A stretch of 22,389 nt of DNA, from positions 1 through 22,389 of the forward strand of contig QFQW01000059.1 in the NCBI GenBank assembly GCA_003248755.1, in the 5' to 3' direction. A program made the position numbers and the translations under genes. The notes below the pieces were generated by a model, which was given only the letters and a program-made list of their open reading frames with translations, did no database searches and was not told the origin of the DNA. This DNA is from Chryseobacterium sp. Its GTDB lineage: Bacteria; Bacteroidota; Bacteroidia; Flavobacteriales; Weeksellaceae. Positions 15,065 to 22,358 of the stretch are shown one piece after another. Within the stretch, counting starts at the first letter, position 1; each line of letters opens with the position of its first letter.

Positions 15065-16189
15065 ATGGAAAATGTTATTATAAAGCAAGTTGTTACAGAA
15101 AACGACCTGACAAACTTCATCAAATTCCCAATGGAATTATACAAAAATAACCCAAATTTTGTCCCGCCATTGATCAATGAAGAAAAAAACATTTGGAACA
15201 AAGATGAAAATCCGGCTTTGTTATATTCTGTTGCAAAACAATTTTTGGCGTACAAAAACAACAAAATCGTTGGCAGAATTGCCGTGATGATTAATCATAA
15301 GGAAGCTCAGGAATTGGAAATTAAAAAGGTAAGATTCGGGTGGATTGATTTTATTGATGATGAGGAAGTTTCCAAAGCTTTAATCAATGAAGCTATCAAA
15401 TACGCCAAGGAAAATCAAATCAATAAAATTGAAGGCCCAATGGGTTTCACGAATCTGGACAAAGCTGGAATGCTGATTTTCGGATTTGACAAATTGGCTA
15501 CAATGATTGGGATTTATAACTTCGATTATTACCCAAAACATCTTGAGAAATTAGGGTTAGTAAAAGAAAAAGAATGGGTGGAATTCGAATTACAATTTCC
15601 TGATGTTTTGCCGGAAAAAATTGAAAAATTCAGTTCTTTGATTGCTCAGAAGTACAAACTGAGAACTTTAAAATTCAATAATAAAAAAGAGATTCTTCCT
15701 TACGTAGAACCGATGTTTAAACTATTGGACGAAACCTACAAATCGCTTTCAACATATACTCCCATTTCCGATGAGCAAATCAAGGCTTATAAAGAAAAGT
15801 ACTTTAGTTTCATAGATAAAGATTATATCACCTGTGTTGCGGACGAAAACAACGAATTGGTAGCGTTTGCGATTACAATGCCTTCTTATTCCAAAGCTTT
15901 GCAGAAAGCAAAAGGCAAGCTTTTTCCATTCGGTTGGTGGCATTTTTTACAAGCCGGAAAGAAAAATGACAGAGCCAACTTTTACCTTATCGGAATCCAT
16001 CCGGAATATCAGAGAAGAGGTGTGACTTCTATGATTTTCAAAGCTATCCAGATGAATCTGAAGAGTAAAGGCATCAAATTCCTGGAAACAAATCCTGAAT
16101 TGGAAGAAAATAAAAACGTGCAGGTTCTTTGGCAGGATTATCATCCGGTTCATCATAAAAGCAGAAGAACTTACTCATTGGAAATTTAA
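15065..16189 (+). CDS. GNAT-fold N-acyltransferase-like protein
   Basis: 374 residues from the ATG at 15065; a TTG five codons earlier sits on the predicted transcription start and was not used. The C-terminal half has a GNAT acetyl-CoA loop, IGIHPEYQRRGVTSM (309-323), with strands before and after it. The N-terminal half (about 1-175) looks like a second, diverged GNAT fold with the family segment NPNFVPPLINEE. This two-part layout resembles YghO-like acyltransferase-related proteins. Acceptor and acyl group are unknown. There is no signal peptide or membrane segment. The gene is monocistronic to judge from its own promoter and the palindrome after it. Confidence 0.8.
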   Translation: MENVIIKQVVTENDLTNFIKFPMELYKNNPNFVPPLINEEKNIWNKDENPALLYSVAKQFLAYKNNKIVGRIAVMINHKEAQELEIKKVRFGWIDFIDDEEVSKALINEAIKYAKENQINKIEGPMGFTNLDKAGMLIFGFDKLATMIGIYNFDYYPKHLEKLGLVKEKEWVEFELQFPDVLPEKIEKFSSLIAQKYKLRTLKFNNKKEILPYVEPMFKLLDETYKSLSTYTPISDEQIKAYKEKYFSFIDKDYITCVADENNELVAFAITMPSYSKALQKAKGKLFPFGWWHFLQAGKKNDRANFYLIGIHPEYQRRGVTSMIFKAIQMNLKSKGIKFLETNPELEENKNVQVLWQDYHPVHHKSRRTYSLEI

Positions 16190-16192
16190 TCC

Positions 16193-16208
16193 TTAAACAA
16201 TTGTTTAA
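16193..16208. repeat. perfect 16-bp palindrome TTAAACAATTGTTTAA
   Basis: A gapless palindrome 3 bases after the GNAT stop codon and about 50 bases before the next gene. With no loop it suits protein binding better than termination, and no T-tract follows. It may be an operator for the small membrane-protein gene. Confidence 0.5.
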
Positions 16209-16257
16209 CAGAATTAATTTCATAATCAAGTATTTAATCTAAAAAAAGCAAAACAGA

Positions 16258-16443
16258 TTGAAAAAGCAACTATACATCTATGCAGTTCTCATTATCTTAT
16301 TTGTAGCCTATAATTTCTACAAACCAATCAAAGATGAGAGAACAGACGCAATCATCAACATACTGTTTGCCAGCGTATTATTCTTATACATTGCATACAT
16401 AGCTTATCTTGTTCTCAAGAAAATAGGAAAGAAAGGCAAATAG
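16258..16443 (+). CDS. small two-helix membrane protein, function unknown
   Basis: 61 residues starting at TTG, because the frame has no ATG and the resulting N-terminus (MKKQLYIYAVLIILF) is a natural membrane start. Two hydrophobic helices (about 5-19 and 33-54) are joined by a short polar loop (FYKPIKDERTDA), and the protein ends with a basic tail (KKIGKKGK) expected in the cytoplasm. I do not recognise a family. It sits in front of the nuo operon, but a nuo promoter and a possible terminator lie between, so a link to complex I is not implied. The unusual start codon suggests low expression. Confidence 0.65.
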   Translation: MKKQLYIYAVLIILFVAYNFYKPIKDERTDAIINILFASVLFLYIAYIAYLVLKKIGKKGK

Positions 16444-16473
16444 CATCTTATTTATAACTATTCTAAATTTCCA

Positions 16474-16496
16474 AAAAGAGACTTTTGTCTGCTTTT
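16474..16496 (+). terminator. possible terminator before the nuo operon
   Basis: AAAAGAGAC, a TTTT loop, then GTCT-G-CTTTT form a 9-bp stem with one bulged G. It lies 30 bases after the small membrane-protein stop codon and upstream of the nuo promoter. The stem is AT-rich with only a short T-run, so this is tentative. Confidence 0.45.
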
Positions 16497-16535
16497 CATA
16501 AGGGCGATAATTTACTATATTAAATCTTTATTTAG

Positions 16536-16543
16536 TATTTTTG
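16536..16543 (+). promoter_or_regulatory. -7 promoter element of the nuo operon
   Basis: TATTTTTG matches TAnnTTTG perfectly, 20 bases before the nuoA ATG. The -33 region has only TTTAC (16511-16515). It is the only good promoter element seen before nuoA and probably drives the whole nuo gene run. Confidence 0.6.
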
Positions 16544-16563
16544 CATAGATAAATTTAGACTTT

Positions 16564-16935
16564 ATGAATTTACCAGAAAATTATATTCCTATACTAATTC
16601 AGGCTGCGGTTGGCCTTGGATTCGTAGCCGTTTCTTTGCTTGGAGCTCATTATTTGGGACCAAAACAGAAGAAAGGAAATTCTGTAAAAAACCAAAGCTG
16701 GGAATGCGGTGTTGCTGTTGAAGGAAACGCAAGAACTCCCTTTTCAATCAAATACTTTTTGACTGCGGTTTTGTTTGTTCTATTCGATATAGAAATCGTA
16801 TTTTTTTATCCATATGCTGTTAACTTCAGAGAATTTGGAATGCAAGGCTTTTTAGCAGTTCTTACATTCGTAGCTATTTTCTTTGTAGCGTTTTTCTATG
16901 TTTGGAAACGCGGCGCATTAGATTGGGATAAATAA
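16564..16935 (+). CDS. nuoA: NADH-quinone oxidoreductase subunit A
   Basis: 123 residues, the small membrane subunit of respiratory complex I near the quinone channel. Three membrane helices are visible (about 8-30, 62-84, 93-113). The conserved loop QSWECGV (residues 44-50) and FDIEIVFFYPYA (74-85), with its membrane acidic residues, identify the subunit. Length matches the family. First gene of the nuo run, and followed by a 108-base heptamer-repeat spacer rather than close coupling to nuoB. Confidence 0.96.
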   Translation: MNLPENYIPILIQAAVGLGFVAVSLLGAHYLGPKQKKGNSVKNQSWECGVAVEGNARTPFSIKYFLTAVLFVLFDIEIVFFYPYAVNFREFGMQGFLAVLTFVAIFFVAFFYVWKRGALDWDK

Positions 16936-17043
16936 AATAATTTTAAATTATAAATTATAAATTTTGGATGATTTATTGCAGGTTTAAAACTCAGTAAGAT
17001 TTTTTAATCTAAAATTTAAAATTCAAAATCTAAAATCTAAAAA
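16936..17043 (+). repeat. heptamer-built imperfect palindrome, nuoA-nuoB spacer
   Basis: The left part has three 7-base units of TAAATT(A/T) at 16944-16964. The right part (17004-17038) has five: TTAATCT, AAAATTT, AAAATTC and two of AAAATCT, then AAAAA directly before the nuoB ATG. The two parts are reverse complements over 25 of 31 positions (16941-16971 against 17005-17035), so the transcript could fold into a long hairpin. I saw no ORF or promoter inside. Confidence 0.85.
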
Positions 17044-17604
17044 ATGTCAGATAAAAAACCAGTAATAATAACAGATGCGCCAGCTCCTGAGGGATATGAA
17101 GGAGAAGGATTTTTCGCAACTAAACTGAGCAGTGTAATCGGGATGGCAAGAAAGTTCTCACTTTGGCCTTTACCGTTTGCAACTTCTTGTTGTGGTATCG
17201 AATTTATGGCGACATTGAATCCAACTTATGATGCTTCAAGATTTGGAATGGAAAGAAACTCTTTCTCTCCAAGACAGGCAGATATGTTGATGGTTTGCGG
17301 AACTATTTCTAAGAAATTAGGACCAGTTTTGAAAGAAGTTTACACCCAGATGGCTGAGCCAAAATGGGTTGTTGCTGTTGGAGCCTGTGCTTCCAGCGGT
17401 GGTATTTTTGATACTTATTCAGTTTTACAGGGGATTGACAAAATCATTCCTGTTGACGTTTACGTTCCGGGCTGTCCGCCAAGACCTGAGCAAATCATCG
17501 AAGGTGTAATGCAAGTACAGGCTTTGGTAGAAAGCGAAAGCATCAGAAGAAGAGATATGCCGGAATATCAGCATTTGTTAGATTCTTACAATATTAGCAA
17601 CTAA
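17044..17604 (+). CDS. nuoB: NADH-quinone oxidoreductase subunit B
   Basis: 186 residues, the peripheral-arm subunit that holds the last iron-sulfur cluster (N2) and passes electrons to quinone. All four 4Fe-4S ligands are present: tandem Cys49-Cys50 (TSCCGIEF), Cys115 (GACASSGG) and Cys144 (VPGCPPRPE). The conserved RFGMERNSFSPRQAD segment (66-80) is intact. The N-terminus (about 1-22) is a short polar extension. nuoC follows after 5 bases, so the two are probably translationally coupled. Confidence 0.97.
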   Translation: MSDKKPVIITDAPAPEGYEGEGFFATKLSSVIGMARKFSLWPLPFATSCCGIEFMATLNPTYDASRFGMERNSFSPRQADMLMVCGTISKKLGPVLKEVYTQMAEPKWVVAVGACASSGGIFDTYSVLQGIDKIIPVDVYVPGCPPRPEQIIEGVMQVQALVESESIRRRDMPEYQHLLDSYNISN

Positions 17605-17609
17605 GAGAA

Positions 17610-18104
17610 ATGACAAACGAATTTGTATTAGAAGCTATCACAAGAGAATTCCCTGAATCTGTAATTTCAAGTTCAGAGCCTTATGGAATGCTAACGATTG
17701 AAATTAAAAAAGATGATATCAAGAAAGTAATTCATTATTTGAAAGATTCAACTTTGGAATTCAATTTTTTGACAGATATCTGTGGAATCCATTATCCTGA
17801 AACTCCTGAGAAAGAAATAGGCGTTGTTTATCATTTGCATAATCTGATGGCGAATTTCAGATTACGTCTTAAAATTTTTATGTCCAGAGAAAACATTGAG
17901 GTTGATTCTCTTGTAGAATTATATGCTGGTGCCAACTGGATGGAAAGAGAAACTTATGATTTCTACGGAATCAAATTCAAAGGACATCCTGATTTGAGAC
18001 CTATCCTTAATATGGAAGACCTTGGATACCATCCAATGCTGAAGGAATATCGTTTGGAAGACGGAACAAGAACTGACAAGAACGATAGTATGTTCGGAAG
18101 ATAA
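17610..18104 (+). CDS. nuoC: NADH-quinone oxidoreductase subunit C
   Basis: 164 residues, the 30-kDa-type subunit of the complex I peripheral arm, with no cofactor. The family signature ERETYDFYGIKFKGHPDLRP (112-131) is present, along with the usual FNFLTDICGIHY segment (51-62). Unlike E. coli, where nuoC and nuoD are fused, this is a stand-alone gene. It begins 5 bases after nuoB and ends before a 78-base palindromic spacer that precedes nuoD. Confidence 0.96.
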   Translation: MTNEFVLEAITREFPESVISSSEPYGMLTIEIKKDDIKKVIHYLKDSTLEFNFLTDICGIHYPETPEKEIGVVYHLHNLMANFRLRLKIFMSRENIEVDSLVELYAGANWMERETYDFYGIKFKGHPDLRPILNMEDLGYHPMLKEYRLEDGTRTDKNDSMFGR

Positions 18105-18112
18105 AACATAAC

Positions 18113-18182
18113 TGATGAATGATAATTGATAAATGATTTTTATTTTATCAATCATCGCTTATCAATTATCAATTATAAAATT
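18113..18182 (+). repeat. ten-unit degenerate heptamer palindrome, nuoC-nuoD spacer
   Basis: Exactly ten 7-base units fill this stretch and end at the nuoD ATG. The left units have TGAT cores (TGATGAA, TGATAAT, TGATAAA, TGATTTT) and the right units have TCAAT cores (TCAATCA, then TCAATTA twice). TGATAATTGATAA (18120-18132) is the exact reverse complement of 18159-18171. Inside it ATGATT (18133-18138) pairs with AATCAT (18150-18155), leaving a 3-base bulge. The RNA should form a long hairpin between the two genes. Confidence 0.9.
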
Positions 18183-19406
18183 ATGAAAGATAACTCATTA
18201 TCTAATATACTTAACCAATACGACAGTAAGGAACAAATCGACGGACAATTGTACACGTTGAACCTTGGTCCTACTCACCCTGCGACTCACGGGATTTTCC
18301 AGAACGTCCTTACAATGGATGGGGAAAGAATCCTTCACGCAGAGCAAACCGTTGGTTATATCCATAGAGCATTTGAAAAGATTTCTGAAAGAAGAAACTT
18401 TGCTCAGATTACTACGCTTACAGACCGTATGAACTATTGTTCTGCGCCAATCAATAATTTGGGTTGGCATATGACAGTAGAAAAACTGATTGGTGTCAAA
18501 GTTCCAAAACGTGTAGATTATATGCGTGTTATATTGATGGAATTGGCAAGAATTGGTGACCATTTGATTTGTAATGGTGTAACAGGTATGGACTCCGGGG
18601 CAATTACAGGTCTTACTTATATGTTTATCGAAAGAGAGCGAATCTACGATATGTATGAGCAAATCTGTGGCGCGAGAATGACAACCAATATGGGAAGAAT
18701 CGGAGGATTCGAAAGAGATTTCACGCCTAAGTTTCACGAGTTATTAAAAGATTTCTTAAAAACTTTCCCACCAAGATTTCAAGAATTTTGTAATCTTTTG
18801 GAGAGAAACAGAATCTTTATGGACAGAACGATTGGCGCAGGAGCAATCTCAGCAGAGAGAGCTTTGAGCTATGGTTTCACTGGTCCAAATCTGCGTGCTG
18901 CAGGAGTTGATTATGATGTAAGAGTGGCGCAATCTTATTCTTCTTATGAAGATTTTGATTTCATCATTCCTGTTGGAACTGCCGGAGATACTTACGACCG
19001 TTTTATGGTTCGTCAGCAAGAAGTTTGGGAATCCATTAAAATTATCAAACAAGCTTACGAAAATCTGCCGGAAGGACCTTTCCACGCAGACGTTCCAGAA
19101 TTTTATCTTCCAGAAAAAGCAGACGTTTATCAAAAAATGGAAGCTTTGATTTACCATTTCAAAATTGTAATGGGAGAAACGGATGTTCCTAAGGGCGAAG
19201 TTTACCACGCTGTTGAAGGTGGAAACGGAGAATTAGGATTCTATCTTGTAAGTGATGGCGGAAGAAGTCCTTACAGACTGCACTTCAGAAGACCTTGTTT
19301 CATCTACTATCAGGCATATCCGGAAATGATTCAGGGTTCTGTAATTTCTGATGCGATTGTAACAATGTGTAGTATGAATATTATTGCGGGAGAATTAGAC
19401 GCATAG
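18183..19406 (+). CDS. nuoD: NADH-quinone oxidoreductase subunit D
   Basis: 407 residues, the 49-kDa-type subunit that forms the quinone-binding pocket with NuoB. Start set at ATG 18183; the frame stays open to 18126, but those codons lie inside the repeat spacer. Diagnostic segments are LGPTHPATHG (28-37, with quinone-site histidines 32 and 36), ERIYDMYEQICGARMT, and RLHFRRPCF near the C-terminus. The length matches a stand-alone NuoD. The gene is bracketed by heptamer-repeat spacers on both sides. Confidence 0.97.
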   Translation: MKDNSLSNILNQYDSKEQIDGQLYTLNLGPTHPATHGIFQNVLTMDGERILHAEQTVGYIHRAFEKISERRNFAQITTLTDRMNYCSAPINNLGWHMTVEKLIGVKVPKRVDYMRVILMELARIGDHLICNGVTGMDSGAITGLTYMFIERERIYDMYEQICGARMTTNMGRIGGFERDFTPKFHELLKDFLKTFPPRFQEFCNLLERNRIFMDRTIGAGAISAERALSYGFTGPNLRAAGVDYDVRVAQSYSSYEDFDFIIPVGTAGDTYDRFMVRQQEVWESIKIIKQAYENLPEGPFHADVPEFYLPEKADVYQKMEALIYHFKIVMGETDVPKGEVYHAVEGGNGELGFYLVSDGGRSPYRLHFRRPCFIYYQAYPEMIQGSVISDAIVTMCSMNIIAGELDA

Positions 19407-19525
19407 AAAGACATTAAGAAAAAAGATGAAAGATAAAAGACTTTCATTTCAAAATAAAAATTGAATTTAGAATTCAGAATTGCGAGTCTTGACTCTTTAT
19501 TCTTGGTTCTTTAATCTTAAATAAA
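19407..19525 (+). repeat. seventeen-unit degenerate heptamer palindrome, nuoD-nuoE spacer
   Basis: The spacer is 119 bases, exactly 17 x 7, and 7-base periodicity can be read throughout. The left units are A/G-rich (AAAAGAT, GAAAGAT, AAAAGAC), the middle has GAATTTA, GAATTCA and GAATTGC, and the right units end in CTT (GAGTCTT, GACTCTT, TATTCTT, GGTTCTT, TAATCTT). The last unit, AAATAAA, touches the nuoE ATG. The left arm (19414-19440) and right arm (19494-19520) are complementary at 20 of 27 positions. No ORF or promoter was recognised. Confidence 0.85.
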
Positions 19526-20035
19526 ATGAGCGAAACAATTGCTTTTAAACCTGAAAGCTTAGCACAGGTTCATAAAATTATCGCAAGATATCCGGAAGGA
19601 AGACAAAAGTCTGCTCTTATTCCTGTTTTGCATTTGGCACAAAAAGAATTCGATGGTTGGCTGGCTGTTCCGGTAATGGATTATGTTGCAGAATTATTAA
19701 GTATCACTCCTATTGAAGTATATGAAGTTGCAACTTTCTATACGATGTTCAATATGAAGCCGGTTGGAAAATATGTTTTGGAAGTTTGCAGAACCGGACC
19801 TTGTATGCTGAATGGAAGTGATAATATCTTAGACCATATTCGTAAAAAACTGAATATTAAAGATGGAGAAACTTCCGAAGACGGGCTATTCACTTTGAAG
19901 CCTGCCGAATGTCTTGGAGCGTGCGGATATGCTCCAATGATGCAGTTGGGGAAATTCTTTCACGAAAATTTAACAATAGAAAAAGTTGACGAGATTCTTG
20001 ACCTTTGCAGACAAGGAGCCATCGCTTTAGATTAA
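19526..20035 (+). CDS. nuoE: NADH-quinone oxidoreductase subunit E
   Basis: 169 residues, the 24-kDa-type thioredoxin-fold subunit of the NADH-binding module. The four ligands of its 2Fe-2S cluster (N1a) are visible: Cys88 and Cys93 (EVCRTGPCM), Cys129 and Cys133 (AECLGACGYAPMM). The N-terminal helical part (about 8-75) includes YEVATFYTMFN (66-76), typical of the family. nuoF follows 10 bases later, so close coupling with its NADH-module partner is likely. Confidence 0.97.
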   Translation: MSETIAFKPESLAQVHKIIARYPEGRQKSALIPVLHLAQKEFDGWLAVPVMDYVAELLSITPIEVYEVATFYTMFNMKPVGKYVLEVCRTGPCMLNGSDNILDHIRKKLNIKDGETSEDGLFTLKPAECLGACGYAPMMQLGKFFHENLTIEKVDEILDLCRQGAIALD

Positions 20036-20045
20036 TATTAAAGAA

Positions 20046-21401
20046 ATGGGTAAAAAACTTTTACTTAAAAATGCACATATAGAGGGAATTCGTTATTTCG
20101 AAACTTATCGTAAACACGGAGGTTACGAATCTGCGGAAAAAGCTCTTAAAATGAAACCTGAAGAAATCCTGGAAGAAGTTAAGACTTCCGGACTTCGTGG
20201 TCGTGGTGGCGCCGGTTTCCCTACTGGAATGAAGTGGAGTTTCCTTGCAAAACCAGAAGGCGTTCCAAGACACTTGGTTGTAAATGCTGACGAATCTGAA
20301 CCAGGTACTTTCAAAGACAGATACCTGATGGAATTTCTTCCTCATCTTTTGATTGAAGGAATGTTGATTTCATCTTACACTTTAGGTTCTAATACATCCT
20401 ATATATATATAAGAGGAGAATATTCTTGGATTCCTGATATTTTGGAAGAAGCAATCGAAGAAGCGAAAGCGGCTGGATTTCTTGGAAAAAATATATTAGG
20501 AACTGGTTTCGATTTGGAAATCTATGTTCAAAGAGGTGGTGGTGCTTACATCTGCGGTGAAGAAACTGCATTGCTTGAATCTCTTGAAGGAAGAAGAGGA
20601 AATCCAAGACTTAAACCACCTTTCCCTGCTGTAAAAGGACTTTGGGAAAGACCTACGGTTGTGAACAATGTTGAATCTATTGCAGCTGTTGTTCCAATCA
20701 TCGAAATTGGCGGTGCTGAATATGCTAAAATCGGCGTTGGAAGGTCAACAGGAACTAAATTGATTTCGGCTTGTGGTAACATCAACAAACCAGGCGTTTA
20801 CGAAATCGATATGACGATTACAGTTGAAGAGTTTATTTACTCAGATGAATATTGTGGTGGAATCCCAAATGGTAAAAAACTGAAAGCTTGTATTCCTGGA
20901 GGAAGTTCTGTTCCAATTGTTCCAGCCAATCTTTTATTGAAAACAATCAATGGTGAACCAAGATATATGAATTATGAATCTCTGGCTGACGGTGGTTTTG
21001 CTACCGGAACGATGATGGGTTCAGGTGGATTTATTGTTTTGGACGAAGACCAATGTGTCGTTAATCATACAATGACTTTAGCTAGATTCTACAACCATGA
21101 GAGCTGTGGACAATGTACACCTTGCCGTGAAGGAACAGGCTGGATGTACAAAATCCTGAAAAAAATAGAAAAAGGAGAAGGTAAAATGGAAGATATCGAT
21201 TTGCTTTGGGATATCCAGAGAAAAATCGAAGGGAATACTATTTGTCCTTTAGGAGATGCTGCTGCTTGGCCAGTTGCTGCTGCTATCAGACACTTCAGAG
21301 ATGAGTTTGAATGGCACGTTAACAATCCTGAGTTGAGCCAGACTCAAAATTATGGAATAGCTAACTATGCAGACCCTATTCCAGCTGTTAGTAACAGTTA
21401 A
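20046..21401 (+). CDS. nuoF: NADH-quinone oxidoreductase subunit F (NADH- and FMN-binding)
   Basis: 451 residues, the 51-kDa-type subunit that oxidises NADH through FMN. The glycine-rich GLRGRGGAGFPTG (49-61) and the ADESEPGTFKDR segment (81-92) form the NADH/FMN pocket. CGEETALLESLEGRRGNPR (170-188) is the second family signature. The 4Fe-4S cluster (N3) ligands are Cys354, Cys357 and Cys360 (ESCGQCTPCREGTG) plus Cys400 (TICPLGDAAAWP). Length is normal. The next gene on this strand, 44 bases on, is an outer-membrane-like protein where nuoG might be expected. Confidence 0.97.
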   Translation: MGKKLLLKNAHIEGIRYFETYRKHGGYESAEKALKMKPEEILEEVKTSGLRGRGGAGFPTGMKWSFLAKPEGVPRHLVVNADESEPGTFKDRYLMEFLPHLLIEGMLISSYTLGSNTSYIYIRGEYSWIPDILEEAIEEAKAAGFLGKNILGTGFDLEIYVQRGGGAYICGEETALLESLEGRRGNPRLKPPFPAVKGLWERPTVVNNVESIAAVVPIIEIGGAEYAKIGVGRSTGTKLISACGNINKPGVYEIDMTITVEEFIYSDEYCGGIPNGKKLKACIPGGSSVPIVPANLLLKTINGEPRYMNYESLADGGFATGTMMGSGGFIVLDEDQCVVNHTMTLARFYNHESCGQCTPCREGTGWMYKILKKIEKGEGKMEDIDLLWDIQRKIEGNTICPLGDAAAWPVAAAIRHFRDEFEWHVNNPELSQTQNYGIANYADPIPAVSNS

Positions 21402-21415
21402 ATAAAGATTTAATA

Positions 21416-21435
21416 GAATTTGTATTTTCAAATTC
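21416..21435 (+). repeat. short hairpin between nuoF and the next gene
   Basis: GAATTTG (21416-21422) and CAAATTC (21429-21435) form a perfect 7-bp stem with a 6-base loop, 10 bases before the next ATG. No T-tract follows, so it is more likely an mRNA processing or attenuation structure than a terminator. Confidence 0.5.
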
Positions 21436-21445
21436 ACTAGAAATA

Positions 21446-22294
21446 ATGAAGAAGTTCTTTGAAATAGTTTTTGTATTTTTTGTAGGAACAACAATGTTGT
21501 TTGGACAAAATCAAGACACAGTTGATAACTCCGGATATAACCAATCCAAATTTTCCAAAGGAACAATGTTCGTATTTTGGGGTTGGAACAGAGCGGGATT
21601 CAGTAAGTCTGATATCAGATTTAAAGGAAATGGATATGACTTTACATTAAATAATGTAGTAGCGCACGACAGACCATCGGAATTGAGTATGGCGTATATC
21701 GATCCGACCAGGCTTTCGATTCCGCAGTTTAATTTTAGATTAGCTTATTTTATTAAAGATAATCTAGCTGTTGTAATTGCACAGGATCACATGAAGTATG
21801 TGATGGACCAGAATCAGACTGTAAATATTAATGGTCATATTTCAGACCCGACTTATGCAGGAATGGTTCAGAATGGTCAGGTTAATTTATCGGATGAGCA
21901 GTTTTTGACATTCGAGCATACGGACGGACTTAATTATGTGAATGTAGGTCTTGAGAAATACAAAAACGTATTATCCAAAAAAGATTTTAATATGTTTTGG
22001 GCTTATGGAGGCGGTATTGGTGCTCTTATTCCTAAAAGTAATGTTAAACTTTTTGGAAACGAGAGAAGTGACAGATACCATTTAGCAGGATTTGGATTGG
22101 ATGCAAGAACTAGTATTAATGCTGTTTTATGGAATCATTGGATGGCAAGAGTAGAAGGAAAATTCGGTTATATCAATATGCCGGATATCAAAACAACTCT
22201 TAATAATAAACCTGATAAAGCAAGTCAGGACTTCGTATTCTACCAAGTTAATTTTGGAATCGGATACGTATTTAATAGAAAAATAAAAAATTAA
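21446..22294 (+). CDS. predicted outer-membrane beta-barrel protein inside the nuo gene run, function unknown
   Basis: 282 residues beginning with a signal peptide (MKKFFEIVFVFFVGTTMLFG, cleaved near QNQ). The mature part has alternating aromatic and polar strands (FVFWGWNRAGFS, FNFRLAYFIKDNLAVVIA, VNVGLEKY, FWAYGGGIGALIP, AGFGLDARTSINAVLW, VNFGIGYVF), consistent with an 8- to 12-strand outer-membrane barrel. I do not recognise a named family. It follows nuoF by 44 bases on the same strand with no terminator between, so it is probably co-transcribed with complex I genes although it should sit in a different membrane. nuoG is not seen before the window ends. No iron-sulfur or quinone motif is present, so a direct complex I subunit is unlikely. 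Confidence 0.8.
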   Translation: MKKFFEIVFVFFVGTTMLFGQNQDTVDNSGYNQSKFSKGTMFVFWGWNRAGFSKSDIRFKGNGYDFTLNNVVAHDRPSELSMAYIDPTRLSIPQFNFRLAYFIKDNLAVVIAQDHMKYVMDQNQTVNINGHISDPTYAGMVQNGQVNLSDEQFLTFEHTDGLNYVNVGLEKYKNVLSKKDFNMFWAYGGGIGALIPKSNVKLFGNERSDRYHLAGFGLDARTSINAVLWNHWMARVEGKFGYINMPDIKTTLNNKPDKASQDFVFYQVNFGIGYVFNRKIKN

Positions 22295-22314
22295 GATATT
22301 TTAAATATATCTTA
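22292..22314 (+). repeat. small hairpin overlapping the stop codon of the barrel gene
   Basis: TAAGATAT (22292-22299) and ATATCTTA (22307-22314) form an 8-bp stem with a 7-base loop, starting at the stop codon itself. No T-run follows on either strand, so a full terminator is doubtful. A purely AT-rich chance palindrome is possible. Confidence 0.4.
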
Positions 22315-22358
22315 GAAAATAAATAGAATTGACATAAGATTTGGAACAAGGATTTTCA

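Noticed and set aside
16258..16443. Extra complex I subunit
   Set aside because: It does not resemble NuoK, NuoJ or other small Nuo proteins, and the nuo promoter lies after it.
18126..18182. N-terminally extended nuoD start
   Set aside because: The extra 19 codons lie inside the heptamer palindrome, and NuoD proteins normally begin near the ATG at 18183.
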